DNA from: Lepus europaeus
Lineage: Eukaryota > Chordata > Mammalia > Lagomorpha > Leporidae
Direction: 5' to 3'
NCBI RefSeq assembly: GCF_033115175.1
Contig: NC_084844.1
Coordinates: 32,211,885-32,275,884, forward strand
Length of the DNA stretch: 64,000 bases
The position numbers and the translations under genes are program-made. Every line of letters starts with the position of its first letter. The stretch's first letter is position 1. Below the pieces are notes generated by a model. The model saw nothing but the letters and a program-made list of their open reading frames with translations, was not told where the DNA came from and did no database searches. Shown in pieces: positions 50,562 through 62,312 of the stretch.

Positions 50562-51146
50562 TGTTAACAGATTCAAAATTCCCCCCAAATGGAACCTGCT
50601 TACTGGATCGGGTCCTGCTGCTACCTGTACGCATGAGCAACAACAACTTGACCTGATCTAGAATTCCACAGCCACAGCTTTCCTCATGGCTGGCATCAAG
50701 TGTTGCTGAGAAATTTGAAACCAGCTCGCCTTCCTTTTTGTTTTGTGAACAATCAGTTTATTTTAATATCTGGAAGCTGGGAACGTCTGTGTTTAATCTT
50801 GTCACGCGATAACTTCAGGTGGGCGCACTGGCGGCTGCAGTTTTTAATTAACTTTGCCTGCTGTGTGATGAGGTTTTGCTGCTCAGTTGGCTCTTTGGTT
50901 CAGCAATGTTTTCCAGTATACAGACTCAAATGTTGTTTCAGATCTTTCCCCCACTTTTTTGTCTTGCTGCTTTCATTCTGGATAGCTTTTCTCAAGACTG
51001 CCAACAGCACAGCTATTTCATGTTCAGTAATGTCACGGCCGCGCGTTGAGTTTCTCAGGTGCTTTTAATGTCTGTAATTACCTTTTTCCTTAATTTATTT
51101 TCTCTAGTTACCCCAGCTGCTGTTTCACCTCATCTCCTTTTGTTAT
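50562..51146. other. Unexplained unique stretch
   Basis: AT-rich with two CpG-bearing patches (near 50805-50835 and 51036-51046). No repeat or codon pattern that I can name. Confidence 0.4.
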
Positions 51147-51461
51147 TTTTTTTTTTTTCTTGACAGGCAGAGTTAGACAGTGAGAGAGACAGAGAGAAAG
51201 ATCTTCCTTCTGTTGGTTCACCCCCCAAATGGCCGCTACGGCCGGCACGCTATGCCGATCCAAAGCCAGGAGCCAGGTGCCTCTTCCTGGTCTCCCATGC
51301 AGGTACAGGGCCCAAGCACTTGGACCATCCTCCACTGCCTTCCCGGACCACAGCAGAGAGCTGGACTGGAAGAGGAGTAGCTGGGTCTTGAACCAGCACC
51401 AATATGGGGTGCTGGCAGTGCAGACGGGGGCCTTACCCACTATGCCACAGTGCTGGCCCCT
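51147..51461 (-). repeat. C SINE, intermediate-age
   Basis: TCTTGACAGGCAGAGTTAGAC tail with an older-type body; head ends CCACAGTGCTGGCCCC. Confidence 0.92.
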
Positions 51462-51687
51462 CACCCGAGGCTCTTGACATGAGCTGCCAAGGCTATAGAA
51501 GCCTTTTGAGTCCACAAACTTCGTCAGTATTTAGACAGGACCATAAGCAAAGTGGAAGTTCTCTCCTCCCTTCAAAGAAAAGTACATCCCTCTTTGATGC
51601 CCCCTTCTTTCCATTGGGGTCTCACTCACAGACATCCTTCATGTAGATCATTTTTTTGCCACAGTGTCTTGGCTTCCCATGCCTGAA

Positions 51688-51779
51688 AGCAGCTGGGTCT
51701 TGAACCGGTGCCCGTATGGGATGCTGGCACTGCAGGCAGTGCCTTACCTGCTACACCACACACCACCGCGCCAGCCCCT
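51688..51779 (-). repeat. C SINE 5' fragment
   Basis: About 90 bases: GCAGCTGGGTCTTGAACCGG to CACCGCGCCAGCCCC. Confidence 0.83.
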
Positions 51780-51879
51780 CAACTGTTCTTTTATACCTTG
51801 TGTTAATTTCCTCTGTTTTAGATGCAGGTTTTTTTATTTTCATGTTAATGTGTTTGATTTATAAGGATATTTTTTTTTC

Positions 51880-52112
51880 AATTTTAAAAATATTTCATTA
51901 GAGAGACAGAGACAGAGAAAGGTTCTCCCATCCACTGGTTCACTCCCCCAGATGCCCACAATGGCAGGAGGACTGAAACCAGAGTTGGTCTCCCACATTG
52001 GAGATGGGAACCCAATCACTTAAGCCATCACTACTGCCTCCCACAGTCTGCTTTAGCAAGAAGCTAAAGTCAAGAGCAGAGCCAGGTATCAAACCCAGGC
52101 ACAAACCCAGAT
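51880..52112 (-). repeat. C SINE, old, head lost
   Basis: TTTTAAAAATATTTCATTAG and GAGACAG tract; stops at CAAACCCAGGCAC. Confidence 0.82.
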
Positions 52113-52289
52113 TCAGAGAGCTTCCAGGTTGGTGAGTACATGGAGGCACTGGGCAGAGCCATGTGGAGAAGGCAGGGTGCTCCACACGCCTTCTCCTGTA
52201 CTTGGTCTGTGCATCTCTTTCATCTGGCTGTCCCTGAGTTGTATGCTTTCATAACCAACTAGTAATTTAGTTAATGAACACTTTTATTT

Positions 52290-52600
52290 TTAAAGGTTTA
52301 TTTATTTATTTATTTGAAAGAGTTATAGAGAGGGAGAGAGAGAGCTTCTATCCACTGATACACTCCCCAAATGGCTGCAACAGCCAGGGCTGGGCCAAAG
52401 CCAGGAGCCAAGAGCTTCAACTGGGGTCTTCTTCATGGGTGACAGGAGCCCAAGCACTTGGGACATCTTCTTCTGCTTTCCAAGGTGCATTAGCAGGGAG
52501 CTAGATCAGAAGTGGACCAGCCTGAACTCAAACTGGTGCCTGAATGAGATGGTTGCACTGCAGGCAGTATCTTAACCTGCTGTGCCATAGTGCCAGGCCT
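52290..52600 (-). repeat. C SINE, old
   Basis: TTTAAAGGTTTATTTATTTATT and head ending GTGCCATAGTGCCAGGCC. Confidence 0.9.
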
Positions 52601-53405
52601 ATAGTTGCGCACTTTTCCAAATTTCTGTGAGCTGTTCTAGCAAATGATTGAACACAAGAAGGAGGCCATGGGACCCTCCAGAAATACACATGACCACCTG
52701 GACTTTAGAATGGTGTCTGAAGTGGGGTCAGTTTTGTGGGACTAAGCACTTATCTGTGGGGCCTGTACTAACTCCATGTAGAGAATGTCAGAATTGAACT
52801 GGATTAATTGTAGCACACCCAATTGATGTCTACAGAGGACTGGAATAATTGCTTTGTATGGGAAACAAAACCCCACAATCTGGTGCCAGAAGCATTGAAT
52901 GTTTTTCTTTTATTGGTGTACAGAAGGAAATAATTTTTTCTATATACTTTCTGTTGGCTCTTGTTGAAAAAACATAGGAATCTGATCAGTTCATCAAAAA
53001 ATACTTTCAGTTTTTTATAAAGCTGAAAATATTTTTTTTTTTTTTAAGAAGAGAGTTTGAACTTGAAACAGTTTATTCAATCCAGGTCTCACACATTGTG
53101 GGCAAACTCAGCAGTTACCTGAACCCAGGCACATTTCTCCCCACCCCCGCCTTCTGCCAATCAGGTAAACAAGCCCATTAAGCCCACCTGGGAAGCTATG
53201 TGACCTTCAAGCTGATTGGATAGGCATATTGGCACCAGTGTCCATTCTGCCCTATGGTCAGCGTCCTCCAGAATTGGTTATGCCCCCTTTACCTGCCCTT
53301 TATAATGTACGTGCTTGTGAATCAACACGGACATGTTCACAGAAGCCTGTCCCCAGTGACTTTGTGGAGGAAAAGACACCGCTGCCTAGCGGGACTAAGC
53401 AGCAA
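52601..53405. other. Intergenic stretch, mainly unique
   Basis: A T-rich/A-rich patch at 53030-53060 may be a decayed SINE tail. Nothing else recognised. Confidence 0.4.
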
Positions 53406-53575
53406 CACATGGGTGACAGGAACCCAACTATGTGAGCCGTCCCTGCTGCCTCCCAGGGTGTGCATTAGCACGAAGCTGGAATCGTACCCATGCCAGGTCT
53501 GAAACTCAGGCACTCCCATATGGGATGTGGTGTCCCCAGTGACCTCTTTAACTGCTGCCCCAAATGCTCAGCCCA
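53406..53575 (-). repeat. C SINE 5' half, old
   Basis: CATGGGTGACAGGAACCC to CCAAATGCTCAGCCC. Confidence 0.78.
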
Positions 53576-53610
53576 AGAAAAGGTATTTTTGAGAATCAAA
53601 AAGATCTTGA

Positions 53611-53943
53611 GGGACCAGGTTGTAGTGCAGTGGGTTAACCCTCTGCCTGCCACACTGGATCCCATTTGAGCACCAGTTTGAGTCCTGGCTGCTCTGCTTC
53701 TGATCCAACTTCCTGCTAATGCACCTGGGAAAGCAGTGGATGATGGTCCAAATACTTGGACTTCTGTCACTCATGTGGGAGAGCAAGGGGTAGTTCCAGG
53801 CTCCTGGCTTTGAACTGGCCCAGCCCCAGCCACTGAAGCCATTTGGGGAGTGAGGCAGTGAATGGAAGATCTCTCACTCTGTCTCTTTCCCCCACTCTAT
53901 GTAATTCTATTTTCAAATAAATGACATAAATCTTTTTTTAAAA
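53611..53943 (+). repeat. C SINE, old
   Basis: GGGACCAGGTTGTAGTGCAG head, GGGGAGTGAGGCAGTG body, CAAATAAATGACATAAATC tail. Confidence 0.9.
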
Positions 53944-53984
53944 AAAGCCATGAAAGAAAAGGGCAGTGGATGTATTCTTTATTT

Positions 53985-54340
53985 TTTTAAAAAGATTTAT
54001 TTATTTATTATTTGAAAGGCAGAGCTACAGAGAGGCAGAGAAAGAGAGAGAAAGAGAGAGAGAGGCAGAGAGAGAGAGCGCAAGATCTTCAGTCCACTAG
54101 TTCACTCGTCAAATGTTCCCAATGGCCAGAGCTGGGCCTATCCAAAGCCAGGAGCCAGGAGCTTCTTCCAGGTCTCCCACACAGGTGCAGGGGCCCAAGG
54201 ACTTGAGCCATCCTCTACTGCTCTCCCAGGCCATAGCAGAGAGCTGGATCAGAAGTGGAACAGCCAGGACTCAAACCAGGGCCCATATGGGATGCCAGCA
54301 CTGCAGGCAGCTTTACCAGCTACACCACAGTGCCAACCCC
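53985..54340 (-). repeat. C SINE, old, long GA tract
   Basis: Target duplication TGGATGTATTCTTTA at 53967-53981 and 54341-54355. Confidence 0.93.
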
Positions 54341-54355
54341 TGGATGTATTCTTTA

Positions 54356-54879
54356 ATAATCACCGTTGTCAACAATAAACAAAGCTGAGCAGTAACATGG
54401 TGAGGATAGATCCAATTCAGTAATACTATTGCAATATGGAAAAGAGATTTTTTTCTAGCCGGAAATGAACTGAAATTTGATTTGTCCAGAGATGACAGGG
54501 AATTTTGACAAGAGAATGAGGGACTTGGAAGGGAAAATAATGGCAGAGGTTTGAGCAGAGCCAGGCAATCTGAAATTCACAAAAAGAGGGAAGAGAGGGT
54601 TGACTGGCACCTAACTGGGGAAGTGACAAACTTCCTGGATTCTTATGACAGGAGACAGAGCTCACACAAAGTAGGGTAAGACCTGCCCACCAGCTGGGAG
54701 CCAGAGCCAAAGCCAGAGCGAGAACCTTGGAAGTTTACATTTCACAGAGACAGCTCTGGGCAGTAAAATTATATCTTCAGGGGGCAGAGAAGGGATTTAT
54801 AACAAGCTTTCTAAAGGAACTGCTCTAAGAGGGCATTTGGGGCCTCTCACCAGGTTTGGTCAGGAGCAAACAGTGAATC
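54356..54879. other. Intergenic unique stretch
   Basis: Nothing recognised. Confidence 0.4.
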
Positions 54880-55314
54880 TGTAACAGGGGCGACCTCTAT
54901 ACCATTTTGAGGATTCAAAGGCCCGAGTAACTAGATCTGACCCAGGACTCCCTACCCACTCTTTGGCTGATGATTCTGTCTGCATTTCCCTGAGACCTGG
55001 GCACTGATGACCTCATCACAAGATAAGGACTGGAATGTCCTGATCACAAGGACCCAGCTAGTAATGGAACATCTGGCAGACGTCACCCCTACACAGCTCC
55101 TATTCTTGTAGTCATTTAGCTAAATTTGTGTTTCCCTACACAAACCCTGTTTCCCACTTTGCTTTGATTGACAGGTTAAAAGTTAAGGCACAGGCCTGCC
55201 ATCTTCCTGGTTGTCAGCATCCTAAATAAACTTCCTCCCTTCCTTTTCCTGAAATCCTTGTCCTGAGTCATTTGCTTCTCTTGCAATGAGTGTCTGATTT
55301 CAGATTCAGTAACA
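54880..55314 (+). mobile_element. Probable solo ERV-type LTR
   Basis: 435 bases from TGTAACAGGGG to TTCAGTAACA with TG...CA ends. A poly(A) signal AATAAA at 55225-55230 is followed by a pyrimidine-rich stretch, as at an R-U5 border. Flanks AATC/AATT differ by one base. No internal viral coding sequence adjoins it. Family not identified. Confidence 0.6.
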
Positions 55315-55469
55315 AATTCCCAGGTAGGCACTTATAAGGAGGGGCTGAGATCATCCGAGGGATATGACTTTAAGCTTTTGGAAACTTCTAGTGTTTATTC
55401 AAGTCTCAGTGCATATGTTGGGGTGGGTGGAAGGGAGGGATGGAGAATGGAGGAAGGCAGAAGTGTGGA

Positions 55470-55720
55470 GTCTGCTCTCTGCTTATGGCCTAGGAAAGCA
55501 GTGGAAGATGGCCCAAGTGCTTGGGCCCCTTGCACCCTCATGGGAGACCTGGAGGAAGCTCTTGGCTCCTGGCTCCTGGCTTCAGATCCACGCTGCTCTG
55601 GCCATTGTGACCATTTGGGGAGCGAACCAGTGGATGGAAGAACTCTCTCTCTCTCTCTCCCTCTCTCTGCCTCTCTTTGTCTCTAATTCTACCTCTCAAA
55701 TAAATAAAGATTTTAAAAAA
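55470..55720 (+). repeat. C SINE, 5' truncated, old class
   Basis: Begins CTCTCTGCTTATGGCCTAGG; tail CTCAAATAAATAAAG. Confidence 0.9.
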
Positions 55721-57107
55721 ATATATGGGGAATAACAAATTTCATAAAAAAAAAAAAGAAGAGTCTTTGTCAGTGGGAAAGAGCATGATGGAGACTCAGG
55801 CTGTCCAGCCCCAGTCAATGAGGCCAACTGGAATGGGGGAAGCTGGTTGGCACATGACCTTGAGGGATGTTAGTGTGGCTTAGCATTAAGACAGGCTCTG
55901 GAAGGCTCCTGGGTGGAGGCTCAAAGTCAGTACTGAGGAGCCACCATGCATCTTCAGTTGAGCCCCAGCAGGATGAAACCCTATGGGAGCAAACCCACTG
56001 CCCCTCAACCAGTGTCTGTTCTCTGTGCCCTGGGGCCATGGATGTTCCTATAACTCTATGGTGGGGGCCCTCTACTGATGGCTGCCTGCGATGTGCTGGC
56101 ACTGGGGAGATGACAACAACTGAAAGACAAGATCTGGTGCCTACCACCAGGGTGAGTACACAGAGAGATACCACACATCCAGGAGTACACTTACAACCGA
56201 GATGGACATCATGAATATCTGCATAGGGGGCGTGATGCCACCAGAGCACTGAGCAGGGGCCCTTGGGAAGAAGAAGGTGCTGGAGGAAAAGAGTGCAAAA
56301 GCATAAAATTATATAGAATTTGCATTGGAGTCACCAGAGGGAATGGCAAGTAAGCAGTTAGATACACAAATGTGGAGCTTGGATGAGATTTGAGATGAGA
56401 TACAGTTATAAATGTGGCATCAATAGTGTGTAAACGGGATGTTGATTGCTCATGCAATAGCTCTCTTCTATCAGAGCGTTACATTTGTTCCAGGAGGGCA
56501 AGGTGCCAGTAGAAGATACCTTCCTCAATTCCCTGAGTGCTAGGAAGGACCAGTTCCAGCTGATGAGCAGTAAGTAGAGGTAGAAGTTCCAGGAACTTTT
56601 AAAAACAGATTAGGCTCACATGCATTTTTCTTATCACCCAGCTTCTTGCTTGCAATGTGAACTTGAGGCTAGAGAAAAACCATCCAACATGTTATGTGAA
56701 GTTAAAACAAAGCCCGAGAACAAAAATTACACACACAGGCTGGTGGTGAGGGACACACCAGGGGTCCTAGGATGGTGATGACAGAAGAGTTGCTGTGCCA
56801 GCACCAGACCACAGATTTTTAGTCTTGCTAGAAAAATAAGCACCTGTTCAGCTAGGCTAGCACAGTCACTTTTTTCTGGCATATGTATTCCAGGGCAATC
56901 CTGATAACTGATAGCAGTGGAACCCCAGGGCCCTATAAAATTGCCTTGGGAGAGTCTAGACTGAGAGAAGGAAGGAGGGCCTAGGGCAAATCCCATGGGA
57001 ACTTGTAATACTTAATGGCCCGGTGGAGGAGTTTCCAGAAGGAAGAAATCTGAAACCAGAGTTGGAGGAGAAAAACTTGGAGATAGCTTCATGAAGCAGA
57101 GAGTTTA

Positions 57108-57280
57108 AAAGAACCAACTCTGTAGCCAGATTCCTTGGGGGCAATCAATCCTGGCTCAGGTCACTACTAGCCAGGTGGCCCTTGGCAACTAACTTAACTG
57201 TTTTGTGCTTCAACTTACTCTTTGTTAAGTGAGGAGGGATAATAATGGGGTTATTGTGCTAATTAAATACGAAGGACTCA
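57108..57280 (+). repeat. MIR
   Basis: GGCAACTAACTTAACTGTTT, CTTTGTTAAGTGAGGAGGGATAATAA pattern of a sense MIR. Confidence 0.8.
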
Positions 57281-57615
57281 CTCCCTCAGTCAAAGTTTGC
57301 TGTTTGTTTGTTGTTGTGGGTTTTTTTGGAAGTTTTTTTGTTTTGTTTATTTGGTTTTTTTTTCTTTTGTAAAGGCTAATCCTTTGGGAAGCTGGCAAAT
57401 GGTTTTATCCTCCACGGGATGAGAGATGTTAGTCACCAGATGGGCTAATGAAAGACAGTCCTCCCTGGGGTATCACAGTTCCTCTGAGCCTGGCTGGCTG
57501 GTCTTGTAGTCTTGCACTTGCAAGTGTTCAAAGAAGCATTCATTGAACCCGATGCACATGCAAGGACTCTGTTGACCGATGGTAGAATAAAAAGATGAAA
57601 ACAAAATGGGCAATA

Positions 57616-57640
57616 GTGTGTGTATGTGTGTGTGTGTGTT
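57616..57640. repeat. (TG)n microsatellite
   Basis: GTGTGTGTATGTGTGTGTGTGT run. Confidence 0.85.
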
Positions 57641-58129
57641 ACAGAGAGACAGAGTGAGACAAAAAGAGAGAAATCAAACTCCCCTGAGGCACCAAACAAC
57701 AACTGCTACCCTCTTGTATCTGCTGAGCTTGAAATCAAAAATTTTAAAATAACTTTTAGAAAATAACCACACTATCATTATCACCCTCCACCTTCATCCA
57801 AAATTATGAAAAATTCCTTAATATCTTTAAACACCTAAAGCTCAAGAAACTCTGCAAAGCTGCTCCCCACACCCCTAGTCCAGGCCCTGAGCAGGTGCAT
57901 TTCCCTTTGCAGTGGGCCTCAGCCACAGGCCTGTACAGCGCCTGCCAAGGAGCACTGAGAAGAAAGGGCTAACTCTCTTACAGAGGATTCCCCTGGATAC
58001 TGGTAAGCAAAAGGGGTGACTTTCTGTAACAGGAGGTATTTACAGTAATGGGGGAGAGAGGCCAGGATAAACTATTGGACAGAAGGTGCAAACTGAGCCT
58101 TATGAGATGAGTAAAATAGGATATTTAAT

Positions 58130-58476
58130 TAATTTATTTATTTAGACAGGTAGAGTGAACAGTGAGAGAAAGAGAGAGACAGAGAGAAAGGTCTTCCTTT
58201 GCCGTTGGTTCACCCACAGTGACCGCTGTGGCCGGCACACTGCAGCCGGCGCACCGCACTGATCCGAAGCCAGGAGCCAGGTGCTTCTCCTGGTCTCCCA
58301 TGGGGTGCAGGGCCCAAGCACTTGGGCCATCCTCCACTGCACTCCCAGGCCACAGCAGAGAGCTGGCCTGGAAGAGGAGCAACTGGGACAGAATCCAGTG
58401 CCCCGACCGGGACTAGAACCCAGTGTGCCAGTGCTGCAGGCAGAGGATTAGCCTATTGAGCTGCAGCACCGGCCGA
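58130..58476 (-). repeat. C SINE, young class
   Basis: TTTAGACAGGTAGAGTGAAC tail side and head ending GCTGCAGCACCGGCC. Confidence 0.93.
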
Positions 58477-58489
58477 TTTTTTAATTTTT

Positions 58490-58796
58490 TTTAATTATCT
58501 TTATTTACTTGAGAAGCAGGGAGACAGATGAAGAAAGACAGTGAGACAGAGAACAAATTCTCATCCATTGGTTCACTACCCAAAATGTCCACAATAGCTG
58601 GAACTGGGCTGAGGCCAGAGTTGGGATCCAGGAATGCAATCCCAGGTCTCCCACTTGGGTGGCAGGAACCATATTATTTGAGCCATCACTATTGCCTCCC
58701 AGGGTCGGCATTAGCGGGAAGCTAGAGTTAGGAGAGGAGCTGAGTATGGAACCCAGGTACTTTAATATGGGATGCAGGTATACTAAGACTAAGAGA
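58490..58796 (-). repeat. C SINE, old and divergent
   Basis: TAATTATCTTTATTTACTTG and decayed head; back-to-back with the young copy on its left. Confidence 0.83.
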
Positions 58797-58844
58797 GGCC
58801 AAACTCCACCTCATGTTTTTATTTCTAATAAAAATAGTAAGTGT

Positions 58845-59204
58845 AGGGGCCAGTGTTGTGGTATACTGGGTAAAGCTGCCACCTGCAATGTCTGCATCCC
58901 ATATGGGTGCCGGTTAGCGTCCCAGCTGCTCCGCTTCTAATCCAGCTCCCTGCTAAAGGCCTGAGAGAAGCAGAGGAGGATGTTGCAAGTGCTTGGGCCC
59001 TGCTACTCATGTGGGAGACCCGGATGAAGCTCCTGGCTACTGATTCCAGCCTGGCCTAGCCTTACCCAATTGTGGCCATCTGGTGGAGTGAACCAGGGAA
59101 TGGAGATCTCTCTGTCTCTCTGTGTGTGTATATATGTGTCTATCTCTGTATCTCCCTCTCTGTAATTCTGACTTTCAAATAAAATAAAGAAATCTTTAAA
59201 AAAT
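58845..59204 (+). repeat. C SINE, first of two stacked copies
   Basis: GGGGCCAGTGTTGTGGTATAC head; flanked by TAGTAAGTGT at 58835-58844 and 59205-59214. Confidence 0.92.
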
Positions 59205-59214
59205 TAGTAAGTGT

Positions 59215-59551
59215 GGGGCCAGTGCTATGGTGTAGTTGGTAAAGCCACTGCCTGCAGTGCTAGCAATCCCATATGGGTTTTGGTTTCAGTCCCAGTGGCT
59301 CTACTTCTCATCCAACTCTCTACTAATGTGCCTGGGAAAGCAGTGGAGGATGGCCCAATTGTTTGGGCCCCTGTACCCACATTGGAGGCCTGGAAGAAGC
59401 TCCTGGCTCCTGACTTTGGCCTGGCCCAGCCCCAGCTGTTGTGGCCATTTGGAGAGTGGGCCAGTGGAAGGAAGATCGATCTCTGTCTGTCTCTCCCTCT
59501 CTCTATGTAACTCTGTCTTTCAAATAAATAAAATAAATCTTTTTTTTTAAA
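59215..59551 (+). repeat. C SINE, second of two stacked copies
   Basis: Starts directly after the second TAGTAAGTGT and ends before AAGTGT (59552-59557). Confidence 0.9.
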
Positions 59552-59557
59552 AAGTGT

Positions 59558-60044
59558 AATGGTAAAAATATTTAAGAAATGAAGAAGTCTAGAAAAAATT
59601 ATCATTAAAATTGTCATTATAAAAAAAATGCCATTGAGGTTTACTTTGCAGTGCTATTTCTCTTTCTCCCCTATATTCCTATATTTTAACTTAACAGAAA
59701 ATTATAAGAACTTATCTATGTTCCTGTGGACATTTATTAACAGATGCATAATATTCCACTAAGAAAATGTCTGACAGTTTATTTGATCAGTTCCCCATAT
59801 TTTAAAATTTATTCTGGTTCTCTTTTCTCTGATTAAAAAATGACTATACCTTTTTTTCTGATTTTAGAGTTATTTAATTAGTATGGACTATCAAAAGCAA
59901 AATTATTGGTAATGATTTTGAATATTATAAAGGATGAGACATTTCCAATTTCTTATTTTATACTACCTTATACTGTTATTCAATAATAGCAAGAGATGCT
60001 TCAAAAGTCTTAAGGTAAAATTGATAAAAATTGGTGAACTTTAC
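59558..60044. other. Intergenic AT-rich stretch, possible old L1
   Basis: GTGGACATTTATTAACAGATGCATAATATTCC resembles an old L1 3' end in pattern; otherwise featureless. Confidence 0.35.
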
Positions 60045-60380
60045 GGGGCCAGTGTTGCGGCATAGCAGATACAGCAACCACCTACAGTGCCAGCATCCCA
60101 TATAAACACCAGTTCGAGTCCAGGCTACTCCACTTCTGATCCAACTCCCTGCTAATCTGCCTGGGAGAAGCAGGGGAAGATGGTCCAAATGTGTGGGTCC
60201 CTGCACCTACATGGGAGACCTGGAAGAAGCTCCTGGCTCCTGCCTCCAACCAGGCCCACCCCTGGCTATTGTGGCCATTTGGGGAACCAGCAGATGGGTG
60301 ATCTCTTTTTCTCTCTCTCCATCTCTCCTTCTCTCTCTTTCTTTGTAACTCTTCCCTTCACATAAACAAATCTTTAAAAA
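60045..60380 (+). repeat. C SINE, old
   Basis: GGGGCCAGTGTTGCGGCATAG head. Imperfect target duplication: TTGGTGAACTT before and ATGGTGAATTCT after. Confidence 0.9.
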
Positions 60381-60437
60381 AAGAAAATGGTGAATTCTAA
60401 GAACATAGGCCATAGAGTATATGGCATAGAATAGAAT

Positions 60438-60779
60438 TTTTTAAAACAAAGATTGATTTGAAAGGCAGAGTAACAGATCGAGAGAGAGAGAGAGGGAGGG
60501 AGAGAGAGAGAGTTAGTTTCCATCTGTTGGTTCATTCCCCAAATAGCTATAACGGCCAATGCTGGGACAAGCCGAAGACAGGAGCCTGGAATTCCACCTG
60601 GGTCTCCCATGTGGGTGGAAGGGGCCCAAGCAATTGGGCCATCCTTTTTTGCTTTCCCAAACACATTAGCCAGGAGCTGGATCAGAAGCAGAGTAGCCAG
60701 GACTCAAACCAGTGCTCCGATAGGGATGCTCGCATCCCAAGTGGCAGCTTAACTTGCTGCACCACAATGCCTGTTCCAT
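60438..60779 (-). repeat. C SINE, old
   Basis: AAGATTGATTTGAAAGGCAG and head ending CACCACAATGCCTGTTCC. Confidence 0.9.
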
Positions 60780-61970
60780 AGCTAGAATACACAGCCACCA
60801 GAAAACATACTACATTGTCCAACCTCCTATGCAGTTATGTGTGACCACGTGCCAAACACTGACCCAACTGATACGAGCAGAAATGTCTTCCTGGTAGCAG
60901 CTGGAAGGCCTCCCCAGTGCGTGTCTTCTAACTTCTCTTCTCCCTCCTTTCCTTCATTTTATGAGCCAGACTGTGGATGTACCATCAGGGACCCTGAGCG
61001 GATCACAGGACCATATCATTGGGGTAGGGGTCAGGAGATCTGCTGAGGATTTCAGCACCCTCATTGTACCTTTTCACCACTTTCCTCTCTGTTCTTGGGA
61101 GAGAAGTAACTGCCTATCTTAATGCCACAGTTGCTTTGGGTTTTTAGCATTTACAGCCAAGCCTAATTCTTTCGAAATACAATGTGGTTTTAGAAACTGG
61201 GGAAGGTGTGGCCACATTGTTATACACGGTTACATTCTTCTTTAACTCAGAGAAGTGAAGAATTACTGCCTTGGGAATAAATGGATTTAGAGACTGGGTC
61301 AGGTGGTTTGATGCTATCAAAAAAGAAAATAGTAATGGTAGTAGCAGGAAATTACAAGTAAAACTACAGGATTCATTGCATTCAACTTCCAATTTAGATG
61401 CCTCAAGTGTAAAGGAATAAAAGGCAGTTGGGGGGAGCCAATCCTCTCAGTTTGTCTTGATTCCAAGGATTATGGCCCCTATTCCAAGAGCTATTAAAAG
61501 GTCCTCTTGAGAGAACTGCAACCAAAAATAAAGTAGTGCTGGCCTCTCTCTGGGAACATGTTTAACTCTGCTCCTAGATGCATAACCTCTTTTAATTTGC
61601 TAAAGCCCAAGTCAAGTCCTGTTTTCATTTGGACTAGGAAAAAGAAACCACTGAAAAGACATTCTTAAAATTAAAAAATGCTAATCTAAAAAAAAAAAAA
61701 AAAAGAAAAGCAAAATCAACCAAACAAAAGCTCCTCAAACCCAAAGAAGTTGTGTTAGAGTGAACTTGGTCACAGTCAACCCAGTGTGATGAAAACGCGG
61801 ACGCTCTGGGGCTCAGATCTGCCCCATGTTAGGATTGCAGAATCAGGTTCTTTTGTTCTTCAAAAAATGTGGTCACTTGGGAGCAGTCAAGGGAATGCAA
61901 TATTTTGCTGAGCTATTTGCAAGCAACCTTGACAACTGACCTTGTCTGTCATTAGAAGTTGCTAGCAGTG
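60780..61970. other. Intergenic unique stretch
   Basis: No repeat, RNA gene or convincing open frame recognised; A-run at 61687-61705. Confidence 0.4.
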
Positions 61971-62299
61971 CCAGCGCCGCGGCTCACTTGGCTAATCCTC
62001 TGCCTGCGGCGCCGGCAGCCCAAGTTCTAGTCCCGGTTGGGGCACCAGATTCTGTTCCAGTTGCTCCTCTTCCAGTCTAGCTCTCTGCTGTGGCCTGGGA
62101 AGGCAGTGGAGGATGGCCCAAGTGCTTGGGCTCCTGTACCCACATGGGAGACCGGGAGAAGCACCTGGCTCCTGGCTTTGGATCTGCACAGCTCCAGCCA
62201 TAGCGGCCATTTGGGGGATGAACCAACAGAAGCAAGACCTTTCTCTCTGTCTCTCTCTCTCACTGTCTAACTCTGCCTGTCAAAACAAAAAATACAGAA
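61971..62299 (+). repeat. C SINE, young class
   Basis: Target duplication TTG(C/T)TAGCAGTG at 61959-61970 and 62301-62312; CTGTCAAAAC tail. Confidence 0.94.
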
Positions 62300-62312
62300 T
62301 TTGTTAGCAGTG

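Larger units (their letters stand above)
55721..58129. other. Longest SINE-free intergenic stretch
   Basis: Contains an L2-like fragment (about 56085-56160, minus), a MIR (57108-57280) and a (TG)n run (57616-57640). The remainder is unique. The longest frames are under 150 codons and I recognise no domain. Confidence 0.45.

Noticed and set aside
56500-57100. Possible exon or pseudogene in the SINE-poor stretch
   Set aside because: No frame with a recognisable protein and no poly(A)/duplication structure.
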